Origin: an uncultured Psychrosphaera sp.
GTDB lineage: Bacteria > Pseudomonadota > Gammaproteobacteria > Enterobacterales > Alteromonadaceae
Length of the DNA: 64,000 nt
Direction of reading: 5' to 3'
NCBI RefSeq assembly: GCF_947500655.1
Contig: NZ_CANMSK010000001.1
Location: 186,001-250,000 of the forward strand
Shown here: piece after piece, positions 18,225 to 26,474 of the stretch
Layout of the letters: each line of letters starts with the position of its first letter
Position numbering within the stretch: the first letter of the stretch is position 1
The notes under the pieces: generated by a model
Seen by the model: only the letters and a program-made list of their open reading frames with translations
Told to the model about the DNA's origin: nothing
Databases searched by the model: none
Position numbers and translations under genes: made by a program

Positions 18225-19076
18225 CTATTTCTTACGAGCTTGGTAACTGACAAAAGGTACCCGTTTAACAAATAATTTTATCGCCTGCCAATAAATTAAC
18301 AGAACAATGTTTAGCGTCATGATAGGGAAACCTAACAAAACTTTGATTAACTGCGTTTTATTCAATGGTTTTTTCTTTAACGACAAGGTCGCATCAAAGA
18401 CTTTACTGTCTTGTTCATTCTTATCTGCGTTTTTATCTACACTGCTATCTAAATTATGGTTTTCAATATGAATAGTTAATGCATCGCTTGTTTCACTTGG
18501 TTGCTTTATCCTCCAAATATATTCCATGTCTATCTCCATAAAAGGTGATACATGGAACTCTTTCTCTGTTGGTAGTAAATCGCCATTTTCTAAACGATCA
18601 TTTAAATCTATCAGGTAATAGTGACGTTGATTCCAAGGTGTATTACTTACCTCAGCCAACATACAATTACATACGCCTTGAGCGTCATAACAAAAATAGA
18701 AATTAGCTGGGCTAAAATACAAACCAAAACAGCGTACTTGTACTAACATCACCACTTTTTCTATTTGGTAATTACCATCTAATTGTTTCACTTTTTCGGT
18801 AATACGTTGTTTAAGCGGAGTTAGATCTGTTTTATCTGTACTTTTTATATGAGCTTTTTTTAAAAAGCCTTTTTTTACATGCTGTTCTTTTAAATAGTCT
18901 TTTTGATTAAACCTAAGTGGATGTAACCAACGAGTACCAAATACGCCAAGGTTAAATTTCGGTTTTGAAACTTCATCGACATCTAGCGCCAACATATACA
19001 ATGAATAACCAAACCTATTCACCTTTGGTGTAAAGCGCCTGTGCCTAACTTGGCCAACATAAATACTGCTTTTCAT
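18225..19076 (-). CDS. DUF1365 family protein
   Basis: 283 residues. Family features: YVGQVRHRRFTPKVNRFGYS at the N-terminus, RCFGLYFSPANFYFCYD, NTPWNQRHYY, and KEFHVSPFMEIDMEYIW; a hydrophobic segment near the C-terminus (LLGFPIMTLNIVLLIYWQAI) may anchor it in the membrane. DUF1365 genes are regularly found between an FAD-dependent amine-oxidase-like gene and cfa, as here, but the biochemical role is not established to my knowledge. 44 bp after the flavoprotein gene and 90 bp before cfa. Confidence 0.9.
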   Translation of the reverse strand: MKSSIYVGQVRHRRFTPKVNRFGYSLYMLALDVDEVSKPKFNLGVFGTRWLHPLRFNQKDYLKEQHVKKGFLKKAHIKSTDKTDLTPLKQRITEKVKQLDGNYQIEKVVMLVQVRCFGLYFSPANFYFCYDAQGVCNCMLAEVSNTPWNQRHYYLIDLNDRLENGDLLPTEKEFHVSPFMEIDMEYIWRIKQPSETSDALTIHIENHNLDSSVDKNADKNEQDSKVFDATLSLKKKPLNKTQLIKVLLGFPIMTLNIVLLIYWQAIKLFVKRVPFVSYQARKK

Positions 19077-19120
19077 ATTAACTATTTACTCAAATAATAC
19101 TAACGAATACATCATCCAGT

Positions 19121-20389
19121 TTACACAGTTTTACCGTCTAAACTACAACCAAACCTTGCTGCAACCTCAACGGCACTTCTTACGCCATCTTCATGGAAAC
19201 CGCTGTACCAATATGCACCAGCAAAATGTGTATTTTGCTTACCACAGATCATATTTCGTTGTTGTTGCGCTTTTATCGACTCAATTGAAAACACCGGATG
19301 TTGATAAGTAAACTCTCTTAAAATTTTATCTGGGTTTATCGACTCTTTTTGATTTAACGTCACGCAAAATGTGTGCTTAGTATCAAGTCCTTGTAATATA
19401 TTCATATTATAGGTCACACTTGCAGGTTTTACCCTGTCATTAGTTAATTGATAATTCCAACTAGCCCATGCTTTTTTACGTTTTGGTAACAAGTTTACAT
19501 CTGTATGTAGCACCACTGAGTTATCACTGTATGTCATAGCGGATAAAATCGTTTTTTCTTCTGTTGTTGCATCGCCAAGTAGTTTTAACGCTTGGTCTGA
19601 ATGACACGCTATAACCACATCATCAAAGGTCTCAATACGCTCATCAGCAAAATGCAGCTGCACGCTGTTGTTGCCACGAGTAATTGACGTAATGTCAGCA
19701 TTAACATAAATATTATCTTTAAATGGTTCACACAAAGGCGTTAAGTAACTTCTTGAACCATTTGGAATAACATACCACTGTGGTCTATCTGCAATATTTA
19801 ATAATCCATGATTATTAAAAAACTGCACAAAGAAGCGGAACTGAAAACGTGACATTTGATCCAACGAACTAGACCAGATAGCCGCGCCCATTGGTAAAAT
19901 ATAATGCTCAGAAAAGTAATCACTAAATTTATGCTGTTGTAAAAAATCCCCTAACGAATAATCTTCAACAAAAACGCCAGATTTATAAGCTTGTTTGCAT
20001 AGTTTATTAAACCTAAGGATCTCTTTAATTAGAAACCAAAATTTAGGATTTAAAATATTACGTCTTTGCGCAAATAAGGTATCTAAATTGTGTCCGTTGT
20101 ACTCCAATTTACTTTGACAGTTATGCACTGAGAAACTCATTTCAGTTTCTTGTTTTTCTATGCCAATTTCATCTAACAATGCTAAAAAGTTAGGATAGGT
20201 TTTGTTATTAAAAACAATAAATCCTGTATCGATAGCAAAGCTCTGCCCTTCTAATTCCACATCAACTGTTGCTGTGTGCCCACCAATTATTGGGGCTTTT
20301 TCAAATACAGTTACGTTATGCTTTTTTGATAATAAATACGCTGCGGTTAAGCCAGAAACACCAGAACCTATAATGGCTATATTTTTCAT
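19121..20389 (-). CDS. FAD-dependent amine-oxidase-like flavoprotein
   Basis: 422 residues. N-terminal Rossmann motif IIGSGVSGLTAAYLL, then FEKAPIIGGHTATVDV as in NAD(P)/FAD-binding proteins of the phytoene desaturase/amine oxidase superfamily. The C-terminus has the FAD-contacting AGAYWYSGFHEDGVRSAVEVA. The start codon overlaps the stop of the SDR gene by 4 bases (ATGA), implying translational coupling. In this conserved operon type it travels with DUF1365 and Cfa, so it may act on modified fatty acids; the substrate is unknown. Confidence 0.88.
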   Translation of the reverse strand: MKNIAIIGSGVSGLTAAYLLSKKHNVTVFEKAPIIGGHTATVDVELEGQSFAIDTGFIVFNNKTYPNFLALLDEIGIEKQETEMSFSVHNCQSKLEYNGHNLDTLFAQRRNILNPKFWFLIKEILRFNKLCKQAYKSGVFVEDYSLGDFLQQHKFSDYFSEHYILPMGAAIWSSSLDQMSRFQFRFFVQFFNNHGLLNIADRPQWYVIPNGSRSYLTPLCEPFKDNIYVNADITSITRGNNSVQLHFADERIETFDDVVIACHSDQALKLLGDATTEEKTILSAMTYSDNSVVLHTDVNLLPKRKKAWASWNYQLTNDRVKPASVTYNMNILQGLDTKHTFCVTLNQKESINPDKILREFTYQHPVFSIESIKAQQQRNMICGKQNTHFAGAYWYSGFHEDGVRSAVEVAARFGCSLDGKTV

Positions 20390-21204
20390 TTTTTCGAATC
20401 CTTTGTATCGATATATTTGCTCTGCTCTTTCGAATTAGAGTCTTGTGGTAAATTGTCTTTTGAGTCAGTCTCACTTGAGTCGGAGCCACTTGAAATAAGT
20501 CGTTGCCAGATACCTGCTGGCAGCAATGAAAGAAGCTTTAAACTCAGTGTTAAACGTTTTGGAAAATGCAGATAGTTTTTCTTGGCTTGTACACCATTAA
20601 AAATTCTTGCAGCTGCGTCACTAGCATCAATAATAAACGGCATATTAAAGTGATTGACTGAGGTTAAAGGCGTACGAACAAAACCAGGATGAACCAAAGT
20701 GACACCAATATCATGTGCGGCTAAATCCACTCGTAAGCTCTTGGCTAAATAATCTACGCCAGCTTTAGATGCGCCGTATGCTTCAGCTTGAGGGAAAGGA
20801 ACTATACTGGCGCTAGAGCTGATAAAGACAACTTGGCCGCCCTTTTTCACTTTAGGTAAAAAGAACTTTAATAAGCTACCTAACGAGATTAAGTTGGTAT
20901 TGATAATGTCGGCAAAAAGCTCTGCATCAAAATTGATAGGATCTTGTATATAACGACAGTCACCTGCATTTAAAATAAGTACATCAAGCTCTTCATCAAT
21001 ACGTTCTGAGGCTGCTGTAATTTGCTCAATATTATTAACATCAAATTCTAAAGTTGAATAAGAAATTGCAGCTAGCTCAGCTAACTTTTGTTTATTACGT
21101 CCACAAGCAATAACGTTATGGCCAGATACAACATATCTATTCAATAACGCTTCGCCAATGCCAGAGGTTGCTCCGGTGATAAGTACATTCTTTTTATTAG
21201 GCAT
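20386..21204 (-). CDS. Short-chain dehydrogenase/reductase (SDR)
   Basis: 272 residues. Classical SDR: cofactor motif TGATSGIG at about 11-18, LILNAG, catalytic Ser in VFISSSAS, and YGASKAG with catalytic Tyr and Lys. Cofactor preference cannot be settled by eye. The C-terminal ~35 residues are Ser/Asp/Lys rich and probably disordered. Overlaps the preceding SnoaL-like gene by 8 bases and the following flavoprotein gene by 4. Substrate unknown; part of the sigma-factor operon. Confidence 0.9.
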   Translation of the reverse strand: MPNKKNVLITGATSGIGEALLNRYVVSGHNVIACGRNKQKLAELAAISYSTLEFDVNNIEQITAASERIDEELDVLILNAGDCRYIQDPINFDAELFADIINTNLISLGSLLKFFLPKVKKGGQVVFISSSASIVPFPQAEAYGASKAGVDYLAKSLRVDLAAHDIGVTLVHPGFVRTPLTSVNHFNMPFIIDASDAAARIFNGVQAKKNYLHFPKRLTLSLKLLSLLPAGIWQRLISSGSDSSETDSKDNLPQDSNSKEQSKYIDTKDSKK

Positions 21205-21691
21205 TAGCGGCCCTTTTTTTAATCCAAGTTATTAAGCGTCCAAGTAAAGGAATGTTTTCATATAGCATCTCGCCTAAGTCAATGTAGTCGCGGTGGTAAA
21301 TGATCTTCCCTTCAAACTCTTTAAGATGAGAACTGCCAGTCACTGTGATTTTTTCACCACCTTTTAACTGCCTATGTTGGTATGTCATGGTCCAGTAAAT
21401 AGCAGCTTCAAGTTCAGTTTCTACCACGTGATGAACGTTAAATTGGCAATAACTAACATTTTGGTACAAGCCATCAAAGTAGTTACTTAATGCATTAAAA
21501 CCATGAATTTCATGAATAGGATCAATAAAGTCTACTTTTTCATGATAAATAGTATTGAGTAAGTGAAGATTATCTGTCGATAACTCATGGTAAACGTTAA
21601 TAAAATTAGTTAGCCAAGCCGACTCTGTTAATACTGATACTTCAGTATTAACTTCTTTTTCCATATTTGTATCTGTCATTACCGTTTCCAC
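21197..21691 (-). CDS. SnoaL-like / NTF2-fold protein
   Basis: 164 residues, GTG start at 21691 with AAAGGA 5 bases upstream. The sequence FINVYHELSTDNLHLLNTIYHEKVDFIDPIHEIHG fits the cone-shaped NTF2/SnoaL fold, which serves as a small-molecule pocket. C-terminus basic (ITWIKKRAANA). No catalytic assignment. Member of the photo-oxidative operon, translationally coupled to the SDR downstream. Confidence 0.8.
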   Translation of the reverse strand: METVMTDTNMEKEVNTEVSVLTESAWLTNFINVYHELSTDNLHLLNTIYHEKVDFIDPIHEIHGFNALSNYFDGLYQNVSYCQFNVHHVVETELEAAIYWTMTYQHRQLKGGEKITVTGSSHLKEFEGKIIYHRDYIDLGEMLYENIPLLGRLITWIKKRAANA

Positions 21692-21741
21692 CGAATTCCT
21701 TTATTAATCTTTTCATCAATAAAATTGAGTAATACACTCCT

Positions 21742-23202
21742 TTATTTATAAAAAGAAAGTGCTGCTTCTCTCGCTTCTTTATGATCAACAATTGCAGGCC
21801 AATACATATCCAAGTTCTGTTTTTCTATATAGCCATGTGGAAAGTGAATTTCTTTTGTTGGTACTTCCACAAGCTCTGGTACATATTTACGAATGAAGTC
21901 GCCGTTTGGATCAAATCTTTTACTCTGTAATATAGGATTAAATATTCTAAAGTAAGGTTGAGCATCACACCCAGTACTTGCAGCCCATTGCCAACCACCA
22001 TTGTTAGCCGCTAAATCACCATCAATTAACGTTTGCATAAAGTACTTTTCACCACAGCGCCAGTCGATTAATAAGTGCTTAGTCAAAAAGCTCGCCACTA
22101 TCATCCGTAAACGGTTATGCATCCAACCTGTTTGATTTAATTGCCTCATAGCTGCATCTACAATTGGGTAACCAGTTTGACCGTTACACCAAGCTTTAAA
22201 GTAAACATCATTATGTGGCCAAACTGCACCTTGGTATTTAAGGTTAAAACTTTGGTGTTTACATAACCGTGGATTATGGAAAATTAAGTGACGATAAAAA
22301 TCACGCCAAATAAGCTCGTTCACCCAAGTAAATAAAGGTAAATCTGGAGCCATTAAAATATCTGGATAATGATTTAAAATAAGACGTAATAAATAACGAG
22401 GACTTATTGCTCCAATAGCCAAGTAAGGTGACAAACCAGACGTTGCTTTAATACCTGGGAAGTCTCGATCAGCATCGTAATAAGGTAATTTATCTTGAAT
22501 GAAATCGGGGATAACTTGATGTTCAATAATATTAGCAAGTGGCCACGACTTTGACATAAGTATTTGATTAGCTGTCTGATCAGTTGCATCATCAGCTGTT
22601 TTATCTTCTGCTTTTGGTTTAGTTTTACTATCAAGATCCAATTTATCCTGACTAGCAGTCAAACTTACATCACTGTTTATTAACTTATGGAAATAATCAA
22701 AACCGTAATCACGAACGTACTTCAGCCAAGCTCGTTTAAATGGTGTAAATACTTTATACATTTCACCACTTTGGTTAAGCACTTTGCCTTTTGGCACAAT
22801 CACATCTGACTCAAATAAGGTTAATTTGATCCCGTTATTTAATAATAATTGATCTCTAGCTTGTTCGTTAACTTCCAACTCTTGGTTTGCCACAAGTTCA
22901 CAGTTGCCATTAGAGCTAACAAGCTCAGTTAAATATTTCCCCTGCTGTGCAAAGTCATCAAGTTCAACAATATCCAATTGAATATTAAGCTGCTTTAACT
23001 CAAACGCTAACAATTTCAGATGACGTTTAATAAGATCAATTTTTATCGCCGACCAATCATGCTTCAGCCACTGCTTTTCACAAACAAAAAAAATGGCTTT
23101 GCCTTGTATAGAGCCAGAGTCTGATTCAGAACGGTGAGTTAAAAAGTATTGTAAAGCAGGATTGTCATGGGTTCTTAAGTCGTTTCTAAACCACAATATC
23201 AA
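21742..23202 (-). CDS. phrB: Deoxyribodipyrimidine photolyase (CPD, class I)
   Basis: 486 residues, TTG start at 23202 with GAGG 7 bases upstream. Light-driven repair of cyclobutane pyrimidine dimers. Begins ILWFRNDLRTHDNPAL (antenna-binding Rossmann domain). The FAD domain has SGLSPYLAIGAISPR, ELIWRDFYRHL, GQTGYPIVDAAMRQL, GWMHNRLRM and the DGDLAANNGGWQWAASTGCDAQPYFRIFNP region, including tryptophans expected for electron transfer. A Lys/Asp/Thr-rich insert at about 190-215 looks disordered. Lies behind the DUF523/DUF1722 gene, matching the E. coli ybgA-phr pair, and within a sigma-factor operon. Confidence 0.95.
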   Translation of the reverse strand: MILWFRNDLRTHDNPALQYFLTHRSESDSGSIQGKAIFFVCEKQWLKHDWSAIKIDLIKRHLKLLAFELKQLNIQLDIVELDDFAQQGKYLTELVSSNGNCELVANQELEVNEQARDQLLLNNGIKLTLFESDVIVPKGKVLNQSGEMYKVFTPFKRAWLKYVRDYGFDYFHKLINSDVSLTASQDKLDLDSKTKPKAEDKTADDATDQTANQILMSKSWPLANIIEHQVIPDFIQDKLPYYDADRDFPGIKATSGLSPYLAIGAISPRYLLRLILNHYPDILMAPDLPLFTWVNELIWRDFYRHLIFHNPRLCKHQSFNLKYQGAVWPHNDVYFKAWCNGQTGYPIVDAAMRQLNQTGWMHNRLRMIVASFLTKHLLIDWRCGEKYFMQTLIDGDLAANNGGWQWAASTGCDAQPYFRIFNPILQSKRFDPNGDFIRKYVPELVEVPTKEIHFPHGYIEKQNLDMYWPAIVDHKEAREAALSFYK

Positions 23203-23282
23203 GATTGCACCTCAATTTTTATTAGGCTAATGAATGTTTGTCTAAGCTGTTAAAGCTAATCAATTAAAACAAAACGGCTAAA

Positions 23283-24245
23283 TTAATAGCCGTATCTTAA
23301 TTTTAAATCCGCAGGATAAGGATTAAGGTAAGTCTGCTGAATTAAATACTCTTTTGGGTGTTCCAACAAGTAATGTTTGATCAAAGCTAAAGGCACCATT
23401 AACGGCATCACGCCTTGTCTGTATTCATCTATAATATTGGTCAATTCTTTACGTTGTTCAGTATTGAGGTGATCAGAAAAGTAACCCTGAATATGCTGCA
23501 ATGTATTGGTATGAGACTTTCGAGTCGCTTTAATTTTAAGCGCATCCATAAGTCCACTAATGTACAAAGCTGCCATATCTTCAACATCAATATCAGCACG
23601 CGCTAATAACTGCCCTAACGCTTTGTAAGCAGGAATATTGTGACTCATGACTGAATATTTGTGTTGGCTATGAAAAGTCATTAGCTTATGTTTAGTAACA
23701 CCGCTGGCGACTAATTTGTGCCAACGTTTGTAAGTATAAATACGAGCAACAAAGTTTTCACGGATAATAGGATCGTTAAGACGTCCATTTTCTTCACAAG
23801 GCAGCAGAGGATTAGCTTTCATTATCTCGTTGGAAAACACACCAATTCCATTAGATTTTAATGAGTTGCCTTCCGGCGAATAAATCTTCACTCTTTCCAT
23901 ACCACAAGTTGGGCTATTGGCACAGAACACATAGCCAACCATATCTTTAGTTAGTTCAGCGACTTTTTTTCCATATTCAATTAACGGGTCGGTTACATCA
24001 CCACTGCCATCAGGCTGAGCAACAATGATCAATTCGTCATGTTTTATTTGTCTAATCGTTGGACGAGGTATGGGTAAGCCAATAGCCACTTCAGGACAAA
24101 AGGCTTTATACGTGACATATTTACCAAGTTCGTTGATGCAAAAGTTAGACGGTTTATTACCCGAATCGTATCTGACTTTTTCGCCAAGTAAACATGCACT
24201 AATACCGATAGTTAATTCTTCTTTCGCAAATATTGATTCCGTCAT
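23283..24245 (-). CDS. DUF523 (TudS-like) plus DUF1722 (YbgA) fusion protein
   Basis: 320 residues from the ATG at 24245; AAGGA lies 6 bases upstream, while the ATG at 24251 abuts it. Residues about 10-155 form DUF523, with cysteines Cys18 (SACLLG), Cys50 (FCPEV) and Cys114 (SPTCGM). TudS thiouracil desulfidases of this family use such Cys to hold a [4Fe-4S] cluster. Residues about 165-315 form DUF1722, the domain of E. coli YbgA. Placed directly before photolyase. A role in repair or detoxification of thiolated nucleobases under light stress is possible but inferred. Confidence 0.85.
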   Translation of the reverse strand: MTESIFAKEELTIGISACLLGEKVRYDSGNKPSNFCINELGKYVTYKAFCPEVAIGLPIPRPTIRQIKHDELIIVAQPDGSGDVTDPLIEYGKKVAELTKDMVGYVFCANSPTCGMERVKIYSPEGNSLKSNGIGVFSNEIMKANPLLPCEENGRLNDPIIRENFVARIYTYKRWHKLVASGVTKHKLMTFHSQHKYSVMSHNIPAYKALGQLLARADIDVEDMAALYISGLMDALKIKATRKSHTNTLQHIQGYFSDHLNTEQRKELTNIIDEYRQGVMPLMVPLALIKHYLLEHPKEYLIQQTYLNPYPADLKLRYGY

Positions 24246-24293
24246 ATCCATTCCTTAACTAACAGCCTTAAATAGAAGCCCTAATAAATACAT

Positions 24294-24992
24294 TTAGTAA
24301 ATAAAAGAACCTATTGGGTTAAGTAGCTTGTTGATACCTTGAGTAAAATGCAACGAGTCACTTACTACGGTATAGCACAAACATCCCAATTCCGACATTG
24401 GCTGATGCTGATGTTTACCATCTAACACAATAAAGTCACCAGCAACGTATTCCCCCATATCGTCTTTAAAACTGCCTTCTAGTAACAAGGTGATTTCATA
24501 ACCGTTATGAGTATGCTCTGGAATTGAACCTCCGGCTTCTATGCGTAATAAACTTGAATGGATATGCCCTTCATCAAGTAATATTCTAGAACGGCTTAGC
24601 TTGCCAATTTGAGCAGGTTTACCCAATGACATATGTTTCATTACGTTAGGCAATTCATACTCTACGCCACGCAATGTTATCGACACTGGCGTATCATCAA
24701 CTTTTAATTCTGTTTCTGCTGGCATGTCAGTAATATTGTTGATCATACTTTGTGCATCAAAGTTATACTCAGGCTCGTCGCCTTTTAAACTCAAAACCTC
24801 AGAGCCAATACCAACAAGGGTATCCTCTTGAGCAAAACTTGTTTCTGCTGCATGTTTAGTTAATTCAATAATTTGGTTATTACATTTAGGGCAAAGATCA
24901 GCATGGATTTTTATGCCTGCAGAAATAGATGCAGGTAACTCACCATTTACATATTGTATTAATAATTCAATCTTAGGATGGTGATTAATCAT
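24294..24992 (-). CDS. chrR: ChrR-type zinc-binding anti-sigma factor with cupin domain
   Basis: 232 residues. The N-terminal anti-sigma domain has the zinc ligands His5, His30, Cys34 and Cys37 (IHADLCPKC), as in Rhodobacter ChrR. The C-terminal cupin (about 125-220) carries the metal-site pattern EHTHNGYE and a later His. In the known system ChrR sequesters its sigma factor until singlet oxygen triggers release. Start overlaps the sigma gene by 8 bases. Confidence 0.92.
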   Translation of the reverse strand: MINHHPKIELLIQYVNGELPASISAGIKIHADLCPKCNNQIIELTKHAAETSFAQEDTLVGIGSEVLSLKGDEPEYNFDAQSMINNITDMPAETELKVDDTPVSITLRGVEYELPNVMKHMSLGKPAQIGKLSRSRILLDEGHIHSSLLRIEAGGSIPEHTHNGYEITLLLEGSFKDDMGEYVAGDFIVLDGKHQHQPMSELGCLCYTVVSDSLHFTQGINKLLNPIGSFIY

Positions 24993-25611
24993 TATTTACT
25001 CCTAACAATCCTCTGAGTTTAATTAACGCGAGTCTCAATCTGGACTTGACTGTACCAACTGGCAAATCAAGATGCTGTGCCAGCTGCTCTTGAGACATTT
25101 CCATAAAATAAAAGCCTTTTATGACTTCTTGCTGGTTTTGCGGCAATTTATCAATAACCGATAATATTTGTTTTTGCTCTAAGTGATCAGAGAAAGGTTC
25201 GTCGTCTACTTCAGCCATTTCTACCATTGGCCAAATATCATCACTTAAATTATCTTCTTTGTTTGATTGCAGCTTGCGTAAAATATCAAAAGTGACATTA
25301 CGCATTATGGTGTATATCCAAGTCGTTGGAGCACCTTTTGACTCGTCGAATAAATGGGCTTTTTTCCAAACATTTGACATAGTTTCTTGTACAACTTCAT
25401 TGGCTAAGGTTTTATTAGAAAGCTTTGACTTTGATATATTTAAAATCTTAGGGGCAAAAAAGTGAAACAATTGTGTAAATGCAGATTTATCTCTAGATGT
25501 GGCAACAGCATTTAACCACAAACAAATATCCGTGTTTTCTATTGGACTATGCATAGAGCTAATTATATGACCTGTTATTTTATTTGATAAGCTTGATTGT
25601 ACAACTTGCAT
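24985..25611 (-). CDS. ECF sigma factor, RpoE type of the ChrR (singlet oxygen) class
   Basis: 208 residues. Region 2 (about 45-115) has FHFFAPKILNI, NEVVQETMSNVWKKA and APTTWIYTIMRNVTFD; region 4 (about 140-205) has LPQNQQEVIKGFYFMEMSQEQLAQHLDLPVGTVKSRLRLAL. First gene of the operon that ends at cfa; chrR follows with an 8-base overlap. ATG at 25611 has AGG 4-6 bases upstream; another ATG at 25554 would remove 19 residues. Confidence 0.92.
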   Translation of the reverse strand: MQVVQSSLSNKITGHIISSMHSPIENTDICLWLNAVATSRDKSAFTQLFHFFAPKILNISKSKLSNKTLANEVVQETMSNVWKKAHLFDESKGAPTTWIYTIMRNVTFDILRKLQSNKEDNLSDDIWPMVEMAEVDDEPFSDHLEQKQILSVIDKLPQNQQEVIKGFYFMEMSQEQLAQHLDLPVGTVKSRLRLALIKLRGLLGVNND

Positions 25612-25641
25612 AAGACCTGTCCATAATTAAACACATAGTCA

Positions 25642-25671
25642 GCTATACGCAGTTAATTAAATTAAAGATCA
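25642..25671 (-). promoter_or_regulatory. Candidate autoregulated ECF promoter of the sigma-factor operon
   Basis: On the minus strand TGATCT (25671-25666), 18 bases, then TATAGC (25647-25642), giving a leader of about 25 bases before the sigma start. Rhodobacter RpoE promoters are known as TGATCC, 18 bases, TAWRTT, so the -35 matches 5 of 6 and the spacing is exact. No other copy was seen upstream of the inner genes. Confidence 0.5.
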
Positions 25672-25722
25672 CTATTAAAGTATTTTTTTACATTTTTTAG
25701 TAAAGAGCTTTAAACCGTGGGG

Positions 25723-25826
25723 ATTGAAGGATTGAAGGATTGAAGGATTGAAGGATTGAAGGCTTGAAGGCTTGAAGGCTTGAAGGCTTGAAGGCTTTAA
25801 GGTTTTAAGGTTTTAAGGTTTGAAGG
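25723..25826. repeat. Tandem array of 13 eight-base units
   Basis: Thirteen uninterrupted 8-mers: ATTGAAGG x5, CTTGAAGG x4, CTTTAAGG, TTTTAAGG x2, TTTGAAGG. Variants are grouped, as expected from step-wise slippage and spread of point changes. It lies between the sigma promoter and the HU terminator, in non-coding sequence. Not a CRISPR: no spacers. Confidence 0.97.
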
Positions 25827-25850
25827 AAATATTTTTACAGCAGAAATAAA

Positions 25851-25874
25851 AAACGCACCTAAAAAGGTGCGTTT
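25851..25874 (-). terminator. Terminator of the HU gene
   Basis: AAACGCACCT and AGGTGCGTTT pair over 10 bases with a 4-base loop, 20 bases beyond the HU stop; on the minus strand a T-rich run follows. Confidence 0.85.
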
Positions 25875-25893
25875 ATAATATAAAGATTTTAAA

Positions 25894-26169
25894 TTAGCTA
25901 TTACAAGCTTCTTTTAATCCTTTACCCGCTTTAAATGCAGGAACTTTTGCAGCAGCGATTTGAATAGCAGCACCAGTTTGAGGGTTACGACCCGTACGAG
26001 CGGCTCTGTCATTCACTTTGAATGTACCAAAACCAACTAAAGAAACATCACTTCCGCCAGCAAGCTCAGCTGTGATTGCAGCTGTAGTAGCATTTAATGC
26101 TTTTTCAGCATCAGCTTTTGAAATGTCTGCACCTAAAGATATGGCTGCGATTAGTTCACTTTTATTCAT
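25894..26169 (-). CDS. hup: HU family DNA-binding protein
   Basis: 91 residues from ATG at 26169, the family's usual length; the open frame extends 19 codons further up but without family similarity. [11 protein letters not shown] at the start, then [20 protein letters not shown] (DNA-binding arm) and [13 protein letters not shown] at the end, diagnostic of HU. Architectural, non-specific DNA-binding protein of the nucleoid. Monocistronic, with its own terminator. Whether it is the alpha or beta subunit cannot be said. Confidence 0.95.
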   Translation of the reverse strand: MNKSELIAAISLGADISKADAEKALNATTAAITAELAGGSDVSLVGFGTFKVNDRAARTGRNPQTGAAIQIAAAKVPAFKAGKGLKEACNS

Positions 26170-26474
26170 TTTTATTATTCCATTTATTTGAATTTGGAAA
26201 AAGAAATGTAAACGCTTAGCAAACAATAAGCAATAGCCAAAAGCCTATATATGCTAACTATTATCGTTTTTTATCGTTAATTTTATGATTTGGAGCAATT
26301 TTATCTAAAATTTTGAGAAATTTAATAAAACAAGTTATCAATGAGTGGTTAAATAATAAACAATCAAACTAAAAATAAAGACGATAAATAAATCTAATCA
26401 GCAAGAAATCTCCTTAATAACTAAAATTCATTACCATTGTTAATGGGGAAATATACAAAATAATTAACTAGAAA
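26170..26474. other. Intergenic stretch upstream of HU, end of the exopolysaccharide operon
   Basis: AT-rich, no open frame of note. It should hold the HU promoter and the 3' end of the exopolysaccharide transcript; I see no clear terminator. Confidence 0.4.

Noticed and set aside
25723..25826. CRISPR-like array
   Set aside because: Units are 8 bases with no spacers; simple tandem repeat.
26170..26226. Extended N-terminus of HU
   Set aside because: The family begins MNKSELI at 26169; the extra 19 codons are A/T-rich leader without similarity.
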